Shown here: positions 54,082 through 63,971 of the stretch, one piece after another
Layout: every line of letters begins with the position of its first letter
Numbering within the stretch: position 1 is the stretch's first letter
Assembly (NCBI RefSeq): GCF_964204645.1
Contig: NC_134032.1
Location: 4,988,916-5,052,915, forward strand
Reading direction: 5' to 3'
DNA: 64,000 bases
Origin: Tubulanus polymorphus
Lineage: Eukaryota > Nemertea > Palaeonemertea > Tubulaniformes > Tubulanidae
Program-made: the position numbers and the translations under genes
Notes under the pieces: generated by a model
What the model saw: the letters and a program-made list of their open reading frames with translations, nothing else
Database searches by the model: none
What the model was told of the DNA's origin: nothing

Positions 54082-54716
54082 ATGAGTGGGAGTTATATAA
54101 GTCCTTCTAAGATTTCTAGAATATCTAATGCTATTAAAGCAGAAAGATCACATCATATAATTACTCATAACCCTTCTAATATTAATCCCGATGAAACTTT
54201 ATATGTTAGAATTCCTCGATTAACACAAAATACTTTTTATGTTCCAAATAATATTTATTATCAGCCGATATAAAAGTAATCGGTAATAATAATAATTATG
54301 TTGTCGATAATGTTGGAAGATATTTGATTAAAAAATTAACTATAAAGATTGGTCCAGAAACAGTTTTCTCATTGGATGATTATAATTTATTTATGCATTA
54401 TAAAGATTTATGGTTAACTAAAGAAAACAGAAATAATATGATATTTCAAGGAATCCAATCAGAAAACCAAAATAAATTAAGATCAGGAGCTAATGACGCA
54501 ATAGTAAACTCGTACCGCAGATAATTTGATAAAAAAGATTTATGGAAGCAAATATAAAATTCCATTAGACTTTGAATTGATAAATAATAATGCGCCTTTA
54601 TATAAATATGCAATTCAAGAAGACGTTATATTCGAAATAAAATTTGCTCCTGTTAATGAAATTGTATTATCTAGCGTTGTTAAAGATATGAGTTATAAAT
54701 TATGGTGTTGTTGATA
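54082..54716 (+). pseudogene. major capsid protein candidate (double jelly-roll type), truncated
   Basis: The gene starts gttaaataaATGAGTGGG. Three frames in turn carry the N-terminal part: MSGSYISPSKISRISNAI; then NVGRYLIKKLTIKIGPETVFSLDDYNLF and KDLWLTKENRNNM; then KIYGSKYKIPLDFELI and EIKFAPVNEIV. I recognise this as the N-terminal half of the likely major capsid protein of this element class, based on recurrent context in invertebrate genomes. It ends at about 54700, where a 24-base repeat and a finger gene are joined; more than half of the expected protein is missing. V3 keeps only the first codons. Confidence 0.5.
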
Positions 54717-55288
54717 ATTTAAGTAATTTAATACCTACTACATCTAATAATGTAATACCTACTACATCTAATAATGTAATACCTACTACATCTAATAATG
54801 TAATACCTACTACATCTAATAATGTAATACCCTCTACATCAAATAATGTAATACCTACTACATATAATAATGCAATAATATTAAATGTTAGTGAAAATAG
54901 AAATTATTGTGATTATTGTAAAGGTGAATTTTCAAACGCTCCATCAAATTGGAATAAACATATGAATACAAATTCACATATTACTAATGTTATAGAACGT
55001 GTTGGTTTAAGAGAATTTATAGAACACGCATTTAAATATGTTACAAAATTTGTTTCAAATAAAAAAGTAAATGGTAAAGAATTATATGAAGATTTTTTAT
55101 TAGCAACACCTAATAAAGATGAATTAGATTTAACCGATGCTAATAAAATATTAGGATCAAACACTGTAAATGAAATATTAGGAGCAAACACTAATAAAGA
55201 TGATAATGAAAATGGCGCCATACGGCACCCACATGGTGATATAGTTACAGATAAGCATATTGATAATAAAGATTCTATGAAACATTAA
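54701..55288 (+). pseudogene. C2H2-type finger protein with octapeptide repeats, start missing
   Basis: An open frame from about 54701 encodes the repeats, then CDYCKGEF...WNKHMNTNSH (a C2H2 finger) and a charged helical part ending at 55288. The finger resembles those at the start of the polymerase. No start codon is present before the repeats; the 5' part was lost when the capsid gene was joined here. A decayed Asp/Glu-rich extension continues to about 55490. Confidence 0.5.
54722..54873. repeat. 24-bp coding tandem repeat, about six copies
   Basis: The unit taatacctactacatctaa plus taatg encodes the octapeptide VIPTTSNN in frame with the following finger protein. The copies are nearly identical, so the array is young. 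It lies at the junction between the cut capsid gene and the finger gene. Confidence 0.85.
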
Positions 55289-55884
55289 GTAGTAACTATT
55301 GATGATGTGATAGAAAGGATGAATAAGCATAACAATGAAACAACTATTGATGATGCGGTAAAAAGGGCGAAGAATTAGTATAAAAATAATGAAGAATTAG
55401 AAGAAGATTCGGTAGAGAAATTGAATAGCTTGTTAGGGTCTGATAGTGAAAGTGATTCAGAAAGTAATTATCTAACAATCAAAAAGTAATAAAGGTTGAA
55501 AATAATAGTAAATAAAAAAGGGTGTTTTAGGTATTAAGGTATTTAATACATATCTAATACGTATCTAATACGTATCTAATATGTATCCAATACATATTAT
55601 TTGAAAATACCTTAAATTATATTTCTTTTTTAAATTTATATTGAAACCTCAGTAATAATAAATAACCCTTATTATTTTCAAACTTATTCATATATTTGTT
55701 GAAAAAATAAAAACAAATTGGTTGAAAATTGTATAAATAATATTTATTTTAAAAAAGGGGGTTTTAAGTATTTAAGGTATCTAATAGGGTATCAGGTATT
55801 AGGGTATCAGGTATTAGGGTATCTAATGGGGTATCAGGTATTAGGGTATCTAATAGGGTATCTAATACATAGATATATAAGTAG
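55289..55884. repeat. AT-rich spacer with two short tandem repeats
   Basis: 55520-55600 holds 12-base units of the type tatctaatacg; 55770-55875 holds units of the type ggtatcaggtatta and ggtatctaatag. No gene beyond the decayed tail of the finger protein. Confidence 0.6.
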
Positions 55885-56179
55885 TTATTTTATAAACTTA
55901 TATTCATAGGGAAATTGTAGTCTCAGTAATAATTTTGAACCTTTATTATTCTTTAATTTATTCATATATTCATCATGTAATTCAGTAGGTATAATTTGAT
56001 TTTCTTCCAATGATTGTTGCATAGATTTTCTATCTTTGTTATAAAATAAAACTAGAAATCTTATATTCTCCCTAAAGTCTTTAACAATTGAATTATATTT
56101 TTGATTTAAAACCCATGTTGTTATCCCGAAATGTCTTCCAGAGAAAACTAGATAACATAACTCACTTTCTCTAACTTTT
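55885..56179 (-). pseudogene. genome-packaging ATPase, C-terminal remnant
   Basis: An open minus-strand frame without a start encodes about 98 residues ending at 55885. It begins LCYLVFSGRHFGITTWVL, then NQKYNSIVKDFRENIRFLVLF, and ends KLLLRLQFPYEYKF. The order 'GRHFGI..W...Q' followed by 'RxNxRFLVLF' is that of the sensor region of FtsK/A32-like packaging ATPases in Polintons and related viruses. The Walker A and B parts are lost at 56179, where V1-like spacer sequence joins. In V1 the corresponding place has no ATPase. Confidence 0.6.
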
Positions 56180-56281
56180 GAGTATTCTTTTTTGAAAAGA
56201 AAATATTAATAATATAATAGAATTCACTAGCTAGTTGAAGTTATTGTTTTTTAATATTTTTTATTCAAAATCTATTATTCT

Positions 56282-56941
56282 TTAACCACTCATTAAAAAC
56301 TCAACGTATTGTTCATTATTTGGATCATTGTTCCATTGATCAATAAATTTCTTTGCCTTTGTTAACTGTTCTAAATATAACTGTAAATCTAGTTTATTAG
56401 ATTTAATTATGTTTTCCTTCTTTTCTAAAGGTCTTAAATTCTTCCAATTCCAACTAAGTTTTTTATTGTATTCATCATTCATGTTAAATTTAGAAATCGG
56501 TAACACGTGATCAATATGGTAATAATCCCCATAATTATCTATATTCATTTTATCATCGAATTGATATACAATCCATGATTTGAGAAATTCATCTGAACAA
56601 CCCAATAAATTAGATAATGTTTCTGAATGCGTTTCTTTGTTGAATAATTGTGTTAATCTAGATCTTAAGCATTGTTTCAATCTAAAATTAAGATCTGTTT
56701 GATATCTTTCTCTCATATATTCTGTCATATAATCATTATAAGCTTCTCTATTATCTTCTCGATATTGTTTGGTATATAGTTTAAAACAAGTTTTACAGTA
56801 ATATTGAAAACTATCTTTGCTAATCTTACGCTTACTAAATTCTGTTAAAGCTAATTTATCCAATTCACACTTCTTGTAATATATATTTATAACACCAGTG
56901 TTATTTGTAATATTGATAATTTGTGGTTGTTCTGGTTCCAT
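56282..56941 (-). CDS. HNH endonuclease, full-length frame
   Basis: Open frame of 219 codons from tataataaATG at 56941. A YYKKCELDK and YYCKTCFKLY zinc region (one Cys of the first pair is replaced by Lys relative to V1) is followed by YREDNREAYNDYM, a helical part, then HIDHVLPISKF (metal/catalytic motif), WNWKNLRPLEKKENI and KSNKLDL. It would cut or nick DNA; in phages and large viruses such enzymes act in genome processing or homing. It is one of the few unbroken genes in V4, opposite in strand to the structural genes. Confidence 0.7.
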   Translation of the reverse strand: MEPEQPQIINITNNTGVINIYYKKCELDKLALTEFSKRKISKDSFQYYCKTCFKLYTKQYREDNREAYNDYMTEYMRERYQTDLNFRLKQCLRSRLTQLFNKETHSETLSNLLGCSDEFLKSWIVYQFDDKMNIDNYGDYYHIDHVLPISKFNMNDEYNKKLSWNWKNLRPLEKKENIIKSNKLDLQLYLEQLTKAKKFIDQWNNDPNNEQYVEFLMSG

Positions 56942-56977
56942 TTATTATATGTATTTTTTACTAAATTGGTTAATATT

Positions 56978-57022
56978 TTAGAATCCTCTTCCATTTCTTC
57001 GACCAACGTCATCCTTTTTCAT
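56978..57022 (-). CDS. conserved small basic peptide, V4 copy
   Basis: Fourteen residues (MKKDDVGRRNGRGF) to the same stop as in V1 (1521-1589). The frame extends upstream without an ATG (YQKQRR). Listed only because the frame and stop are kept in two copies. Confidence 0.3.
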   Translation of the reverse strand: MKKDDVGRRNGRGF

Positions 57023-57076
57023 CCTTCGTTGCTTTTGATAAATTGTTTCGATTCCTTGTTATCTAAATAATACCAC

Positions 57077-57720
57077 TGGGCAAAAGCGCGCATTCATGCG
57101 CGCTTTTGCTTAATGCGCATGCGTTAATCATAATTATATATTCATTCTATAAATTCTGTAAAATAGAAACAACACATGCGTTACATGCGTCACATGCGGC
57201 CATTGATGTCCGGTTTTGCTTAATGCACATGTGTTAATCATAATAGAAACAACCGACATGAAATATCTAAATAATACCACTGGGCAAACCGCTCTTATAG
57301 GAGCGTTTTTGCTTAATGCGCATGCGCTAATCATAATTATATATTCATTCTGTAAATTATGTAAAATAGAAACAACCGAACACAGAAAATATCAAAACGT
57401 GTTCGCATTAGGCAAAAGCGCGCATTCGTGCGCGGTTTTGCTTAATGCGCATGCGCTAATCATAATTATATATAATTATGTAAATAGAAACAACCGACAT
57501 GAAATATCTAAACGTGTTCGCATAAGGGAAACCGCGCATTCATGCGCGGTTTTGCTTAATGCGCATGCGCTAATCATAATTATATTTACATAATGAATAT
57601 ATAATTATGTAAATAGAAACAACCGACATGAAATATCTAAATCATACCACTGAGCAAACCGCGCATTCATGCGCGCTTTTGCTTAATGCGCATGCGCTAA
57701 TCATAATTGAAACGAATCAT
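57077..57720. repeat. six hairpin repeats with palindromic cores in V4 (origin-like)
   Basis: Units spaced 84 to 126 bases apart contain a GC hairpin (such as gcgcgcattcatgcgcgc) followed by ttttgcttaatgcgcatgcgctaatcataatt. The inner atgcgcatgcgc is itself palindromic. The six copies lie between the HNH gene and the right tip, the same position as the unrelated repeats at 1691-2040 in V1. Confidence 0.8.
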
Positions 57721-57839
57721 AATTGAAACGACTGAACATAAAAATTCACCAAACAGATTTACACAATACATTATACAAGTTGTTCGGCCGTTTCTTCCAA
57801 TACATCATTTGATTTCTATAAATACAATTTATAATTACA

Positions 57840-58085
57840 AACATTTTTCAATTGCCGGTAAATATTTAACTACATCAACAAATGTTAAACTTAATCATTG
57901 GAGTCTTAATGTTTTTGAAATTCTTATATAGTTTCTTCGTCGATCTTTTAGCGATTCTTGTGCTAATTTCTATTGGTTCGATATCCATTGCTGTTGATTC
58001 CTCAGTCAGAAAGAGTATCTTGAGTTTCTCTATCACTTCTTGATGCGTATGGCGTTTTATTAATCTAAAAGATATTAGCGGCAAC
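57840..58085 (-). pseudogene. remnant of the 134-residue right-arm gene
   Basis: The minus strand aligns with parts of 2114-2518 (the regions with GKYL..., and the HQE segment near the start), with many stops and shifts. It shows that V4 and V1 share right-arm gene order. No working product. Confidence 0.45.
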
Positions 58086-58445
58086 TCCAGCCATCTAAAG
58101 GATATACTAAATACACTTAAATATATCTAAAGGTTTCATATTTAATAGCCCTAATAACTACAAAAAACAGTACTTACATTTAGATTTAGAATTGTAAACT
58201 ATAGACTCCTAATTTCGTTTCGAGAGATAGAATATCCTGAGCATAATGTTACAGCGCCTGTTCATTTCTTGCCACGTCATCTGGTTCCGGTTCTAGAGTG
58301 TTCTCTGCACGTTTGTAATAATGACTCATATGTCTCGGCGTCATAGTAACAGCTGTAACAGCTGTGAATTTATAGATTTATTCAATAGTTCATTACATGA
58401 AATGTATATAGGCTCAAATAGAATCATGTTCTAGTATAAACAGCT

Positions 58446-58597
58446 ATGCATTATTTCAATCACACTTTACTAACACTTTTAATGTTTAAAAATCTAACTC
58501 ACACAAATAGTAATATTGAAATAATGTTGTAAATATATACTTTTACATTGAATAATCTGTCAATTTAAATGTTATTCATTTATATGATTATTTTAAG
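58446..58597. repeat. V4 inner right terminal repeat
   Basis: Inverted copy of 44355-44505 with few changes; also matches 3567-3765 of V1. Confidence 0.8.
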
Positions 58598-58865
58598 AGT
58601 AATAGGGATAATAGGCTTTCAGGTTAAAGGTTGAACGGGCGGGTGAGTAAAAAATGAAAAACATGAAAATAATTACAATTTCTACTTGAATTAGGAGTGA
58701 AACTCATAAAAATGAAAAATAAATTCGAGTGTGTGAGAATTTATTTTTCATTTTTATGAGTTTCGCGAGTAATTCAAGTAGAAATTGTAATTATGTTCAT
58801 GTTTTTCATTTTTTACGAGCTCGACCGTTCGACCTTTGGCCTGAAAGCCTATTATCCCTATTACT
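58598..58865. repeat. V4 right palindromic tip (268 nt)
   Basis: Exact counterpart of the left tip in inverse orientation, including the same asymmetric blocks and loop. Both tips have the same arm (with ggccaaaggtcgaacggtcgagctcg) on the outside, so they are in the same hairpin state. Confidence 0.85.
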
Positions 58866-58871
58866 CTCCTC

Positions 58872-60222
58872 TGAAGTTTACGACTATTCCGCGTCTCGAG
58901 TTAGCTGCTGCAACCGTATCGATTCGCCTAGATTGCATAATTACGAGAGAGTTAGACTTTGATGTTGATAAGACGTTCTATTGGACTGATAGCACATCGG
59001 TGTTGAAATATATTCGTAATGAGGATAAGCGATTTCAAGTGTTCGTTGCTAATAGAGTTGGCGTTATTCGTGAGCATTCGGAGCCTTCTCAATGGAACTT
59101 TGTTGATGGAAAGCTAAATCCTGCTGATGACGCCAGCCGCGGTTTAAGTATCGATGAAATGAATCGTGATTGTCGATGGCTGAAAGGTCCTGATTTCTTA
59201 TGGAAAACTAAGGAATCGTGGCCGACACAACCTGATTTAGGCGTCGTCGAATCGTCGGACGTTGAGGTTAAAAGGTCGTCTAAAGCATGCGCGTCGTCGT
59301 GTAAACTTGATTTGGACAACGATGTTCTTATGAGCTATTTCGCACTATTCTCGTCTTGGTCGCGCCTTAAAAAGTCCGTTGCCTTGATATTGCGTTTTAA
59401 GCGTAAACTTATGCGTCGTGATCATGGTGATGTTTCTAACGGTCCGATTTCAGTTGGTGAGCTCCGAGAAGCTGAGAGAGCAATTTTGTCTTACGTTCAA
59501 AGGAGAGCGTTTCCAGAAGCTTTCAACGGTTCCACTCTCAAACAATCGTCAATACTCGCGCTGAGTCCCGTTGAGATTAATAACTTGTTGTGCGTAAGAG
59601 GGCGTCTTGGTCGTTCAGAGCTTTCCGAGTCATCGAAACATCCTATAATATTACCGAAGAATGGTCACATCACTGACTTAATCGTACGGTTCTATCATGA
59701 TATCTATGCGCATAGAGGTCGTGAGTATACGCTCTCTAAGATTCGCTTGAAGTTTTGGGTTGTTAATGGTAAATCCGCTGTGTGGAGAACTATATCGAAA
59801 TGTATAAATTGCCGCAAACGAAACGCAAAACTTTCACAACAGAAGATGTCAGATTTACCGCCGGATCGCGTCTCTCCTGATAAACCACCATTTTCGTTTG
59901 TTGGACTTGATTATTTTGGTCCGTTTCTGGTTAAACGCGGTCGTGTGCGTGAGAAACGTTATGGATGCATCTTCACTTGCCTTGCAAGTCGCTCCGTTCA
60001 CTTAGAAGTATGCCATTCCCTGGATACCGACTCCTTTATTTCCGGTCTTAGGCGTTTTATCGCGCGGAGGGGTCAGCCGGAGAAGATCAGAAGTGACAAC
60101 GGTACTAATCTCGTGGGCGGTCAGCGTGAACTGAAAGATGCCATCAATAACTGGAATCAAGACAAAATCCAGGAGTTCTTGTTGCAAAAGGAGAAAGAAT
60201 GGGAGTTTACCTTCAAATATGG
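58872..60222 (+). pseudogene. BEL/Pao RNase H end and integrase core
   Basis: Resumes the interrupted RNase H with FTTIPRLELAAAT and FYWTDSTSVLKYI (catalytic Asp), ending in the NPADDASRG motif. The integrase follows: zinc-binding HDIYAHRG...CINCRK (HHCC), then the core with VGLDYFGPF (first Asp), IRSDNGTNLVGG (second Asp). The frame breaks at about 60220, before the catalytic Glu region. Confidence 0.9.
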
Positions 60223-60740
60223 GAGGTGTTTGGGAAAGACTCATTATATCGATTAGAAGTGTTTTGTGCGCGATTACGAAAGAACAGGTTCTCGACGATG
60301 ATAGCTTGTTAACCCTCATGTGTGAGGTCGAAGCCATTGTTAATGGTCGTCCGTTGACGAGCGTCTCCGATGATCCTACTGACTTGGAACCACTTACTCC
60401 AAATCACTTGTTGATTTTGCATTCCGGACCAACATTGCCGCCAGGGAGTTTTTCTCAACGCGATTTGTACGTTCGTCGGCGCTGGCGTCAAGTACAATAC
60501 TTGGCCGATGTTTTTTGGAGAAGATGGGTACGCGAGTACTTACCATTGTTACAAAAAAGACAGAAATGGTTCAACCCTCAGAGGAATTTCGTTGAAGGCG
60601 ATATCGTTCTTGTCGAAGATGATCAGTCGCATCGATCGTCTTGGCTTTTAGGTCGCGTTATCGAACCTTATGCCGGAAGTGATAGTTTGATTCGAAGCGT
60701 TAAACTTAAAACAAAGTCAACCGAGTTAGTCGACCAGTGA
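60220..60740 (+). pseudogene. BEL/Pao integrase, C-terminal part
   Basis: Continues the integrase in another frame: GGVWERLI with the catalytic Glu, then EVEAIVNGRPLT and the C-terminal DUF5641-like region with RRRWRQVQYLADVFW and FVEGDIVLVED. It stops at 60740, 167 bases before the 3' LTR. Confidence 0.85.
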
Positions 60741-60907
60741 ACAAGTGCGTTCTTTTGGAATGTATTACTTAGGGTTTACTAAGTAACTTAGTGTTTACCT
60801 ATATGATGAACATTAATGTAATTCATGTACCTATTTGAGTGTTTCGTTGTTATATTGTTGTATATTTGTTTGGTTAAATCACATAAAGTGTTTAACGGTG
60901 CCGGGAA

Positions 60908-61303
60908 TGTTGACGCCACGTTTCGGCTCTTGTAGTTTAAAGTTTGTATGGTTACTTTAGTTCGAAGTTTGTAACTTCATATGTCTGCATTGTGCTGCCA
61001 CCTATTATTCTTATAATTTTTCGGCTTTTTTACGTCATTCTTGGTAGCCATATTTGAACGCAGCTGGTTTTTGGTTTAGCAATATCTTGTCAAAAGGCTC
61101 AATTGTTCCGTAAGTTTAATTCAAGATAATTCGTAACTTTATTTATCAGTTGCATGTTAGAAGTAAGTTTTCTGTATATTGAATCACAAAACTTGTAAAG
61201 TTTCATTTCATATTGTAGAAACGTCTTTTCGTCTTGGTCGATATGGTCGAATAAAGTCAGTTTGGAATATGAGAAACAAAATTCTTGGTTGTCAGTTGCA
61301 ACA
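60908..61303 (+). repeat. 3' LTR of the BEL/Pao element
   Basis: 396 bases, nearly identical to the 5' LTR, followed by the target duplication TCGGG at 61304-61308. Confidence 0.95.
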
Positions 61304-61308
61304 TCGGG

Positions 61309-62911
61309 GTTTAAGTGTTAATGTATGAATCCCCATCAATCATTTTCGGAAGAACCTTCTCATCATGCAGAAAACGACGTAAAAAGGGGGAAGGGCAAAT
61401 CATCACCTAATATCGTCAGTGTTAAACACGGCCAAAGAGCTAGACTGTACCACCAAATAACAAGCGTCCAAAAGTTCGAACAACTATACAACAAACAAAC
61501 GTTTATTAATTAGGATATCAGTGTCGCCCCCGGGAGCCAGCATGGGATGAGCCGGGAATGCAGATCCTGAAGCCTTGATCTGTAGCTCAGAATTATTATT
61601 TCACTGTTGTTTATTAAAGCCGTACTTGATTGAAGGGAACCCAACAACCCGTAGAACATTCACATTTTGCAAATATCCAGTCTCACTGTATATACGAAAT
61701 GAGGATGACGCTAGCCTCCACCTACAAAATCCATCAAATCTCACATGTAAATATACCGCCACAAAACCCTTCATAGCTCATCGAAATACATCCTGACCCA
61801 AGTTGACCTTGGTGCTTGTCTGGTGAATCGCCATTAAGACTGCCATCTCTAAGAATTTTCAACGAAGGGTACTTTTGGACAGATGGCGTCCAACTGAAAC
61901 AGTATCGGAGACTCCAACAAACCTCAGCATTTCGAAAGCTGTCTCCGCTCATTTTGGCCATTCTGCATATATTGATACTTACCAGAACCTTCCCCCCCCC
62001 CCCCAACATTTACCCTGGAACTCAAGTGACAACTTTGCCGTTGATGCTATCGGGGTATAGCTTCTAGATCTATAAAAAAGTGCTAACTGTTCTAGCTGAC
62101 TCCATGGGTAAATGTACTTGTTACATCCACCGTGTTTCACAAAGTACTAGTGATCATTTAGGTCGAGCTGCAGAACATTTTTGAAATTTTAATATGTTGT
62201 TTATTAATCCACCATCTGCGCACTCTGTTTATTGTAAGCTATCTACTCTAATCTCTACTGGTTCCTTCAATATCCCCTCACGGTTGTTGACAATCCCATC
62301 TCGGACAACGCCCCACCCATTGTTTTTGTGGGCTTGTCTTGATGACCGAAGATATATAACCGCTCTCTCTCCCTCTCTCCCTCTCCCCCTCTCTTCCTTT
62401 CTTCCTCGCTCCCTCTCTCCCGCTCCCTCTCTCCCTCTCCCTTCTCCCCTTTCCACCCTCTCCCCTCTCCCTCTCTCCCCCTCTCCCCCTCTCCCCGCCG
62501 ACTGGCAGCCATTGTTGTTTGGAAGAATCAGCACTTTTTATACGTTTTTGAACTTTTTGAGGGAAATTTTGAAGACGCTTTGGTCAATTACCTTGATCTT
62601 TCGTATATATTTTAATCCCCCGGGGCCCATAAGCATAACAAAAATTGGGTCAATCAGTCACAAGATGGCCGTCCTATGACCTTTTTAGTGGCCAAAATTG
62701 TCAATTTTGGCCCGAATTTAGAGTCCTGTAGCTTCCTACTGATTTGCATTTCTCATTGCAATTGCTGATGGGTATACTTTGGAAAGGGATTTCTTATACC
62801 TGAGATAGGTATTTTTGATCAGCGAACTATGACGCAATCGGCGGCCATCTTGGTGTTTTTGGTACTCATTCGTTGGTGGGAAATAGTTTTTCGACATTAT
62901 ATTCATACCTA
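61309..62911. other. host DNA with CT-rich tract, no gene recognised
   Basis: Contains a poly-C run at about 61990-62003 and a ctctcc-rich tract at 62361-62500, which gives repetitive Arg/Glu/Gly frames on the minus strand. Nothing else could be assigned. Confidence 0.5.
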
Positions 62912-63380
62912 AGCATATTTTGTTACCGCAATGAATTAGAAAGTTGTAGATTGTAAGGTTTTCTATTATTGTGGTGTGTTTCAAGGTCATTAGTTTTTGT
63001 ATATGGCCACCAGGGGGCGTTGAATAATATAATAGCTTAGTATTTCTATATTATATGTGTACCAATGCATATTTTGTTACCACAATCAATTGCAAAGTTG
63101 TAACTCCTGACATCGCCTATGATTGTGGTCTGTTTTAAGGACATTAGTTATTCTATATGGTCACAAGGGGGCATTGAATAGTGGAATAACTTATTAATTT
63201 TAGTATTACTTTAGTATTTCCTTATTATATTGGTGCCTAGGCATATTTTGTTAACATGATCAATTACAAAGTTGTAGTTCATGGCATCTTCTAAGATTGT
63301 GGCGAGTTTCAAGGTCATTTGGATTTGAATATGGTCACCAGGGTTCATTGAATTGTAGAATAACTTAGTATTTCCACATT
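62912..63380. repeat. degenerate tandem repeat of about 165 bases, three copies
   Basis: Each copy has gcatattttgtta, caattacaaagttgta, gattgtggt...ttcaaggtcatt, atatggtcaccagggggc, and cttagtatttc. Copies start near 62912, 63066 and 63238. The V5 tip begins directly after the third copy. Confidence 0.7.
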
Positions 63381-63557
63381 AGTAATAGGGGTAATGGGCT
63401 TTCAGGCCAAAGGTCGAACGGTCGAGCTCATTAAAAAACAAAACATTAAAAGTAATTTAAAACTATAATATATTTTCATAACCGTGTGCATTTTATATTA
63501 TAACTAAATATTTATTCTAAGATATTAATAATTTAAATTTTAAAAGCATATTGTATT

Positions 63558-63606
63558 AAATCAATTGGTCGCTCCACTTCGCTACCGCTCCGCGACCAAT
63601 TGATTT
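63558..63606. repeat. perfect 15-bp-stem hairpin in V5
   Basis: aaatcaattggtcgc and gcgaccaattgattt flank a 19-base loop (tccacttcgctaccgctcc). It is the only GC-rich spot in its surroundings and lies close to the terminus. Role unknown. Confidence 0.8.
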
Positions 63607-63621
63607 ATTTACAAAATATTT

Positions 63622-63971
63622 TAAGATTCATGAAGAGGCAAGATTGGCTCGAATAAATGATTCTATTTCAGATGGTATTGTCAAATGTTATTCTAAGTTA
63701 TGTAACCGGTTAATACCAATTAATGATGAAAATAAATTATATAGTGATTTGAAAAATGACTACTTAGTTATGACTGAATTACAAAAATGGGTTGGTTATG
63801 CTTCATTTCAATTAGGATCGGTTATGACATTAATTTCTACCGGCGTCATAACATTTTCGAACATCAAACCTATGGAATATAAATCAGGTAAGAACGAAAC
63901 AGATGTACTACAACCAAACGTCGAAACAGAAAATGAATCAGAACAAAAATTAACTAAAATAAATGAGTGAT
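63622..63971 (+). pseudogene. 170-residue viral membrane protein, 5'-truncated copy
   Basis: Homology to the V1 gene (461-970) begins at 63622, within the EEARLARIND segment, so the N-terminal ~90 residues are lost. The C-terminal membrane helix (SFQLGSVMTLISTGVITF) is present. It continues into the 29-residue tail (GKNETDVLQPNVETENESEQK) that V1 lost through a stop. It ends overlapping the start of the next gene at 63964. Confidence 0.6.

Larger units (their letters stand above)
44087..58865. mobile_element. V4: complete-ended 14.8-kb Polinton/adintovirus-like element
   Basis: Flanked by the 6-base duplication CTCCTC (44081-44086 and 58866-58871) within the BEL RNase H gene; removing the insert and one duplication restores the reading of the retroelement region. 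Inverted repeats of about 420 bases close both ends, and their outer 268 bases are themselves palindromic. Gene order: polymerase, 113-residue gene, penton-like, four small genes, large structural protein, coiled-coil/membrane protein, capsid candidate (truncated), finger protein, then minus-strand ATPase remnant, HNH and a right-arm gene remnant. No integrase or cysteine protease was found. A 6-base duplication is the Polinton/Maverick size. Confidence 0.92.
40224..61303 (+). mobile_element. BEL/Pao LTR retrotransposon, split by V4
   Basis: Two LTRs (40224-40618 and 60908-61303) differ at only about four positions and begin TGTTGAC and end GCAACA. The 5-base duplication TCGGG flanks them (40219-40223 and 61304-61308). 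Internal genes run in the order gag, protease, RT, RNase H, integrase, the BEL/Pao order. Without the V4 insert it is about 6.3 kb. It contains three small frame-breaking changes besides the V4 insertion. Confidence 0.95.

Noticed and set aside
44087-58865. A bona fide parvovirus or bidnavirus insertion
   Set aside because: Hairpin-like tips are suggestive, but no NS1/Rep helicase or parvoviral capsid gene is visible; the gene set is Polinton-like.
62229-62534. Minus-strand Arg/Glu/Gly-rich frames
   Set aside because: They are translations of a CT-rich low-complexity tract.
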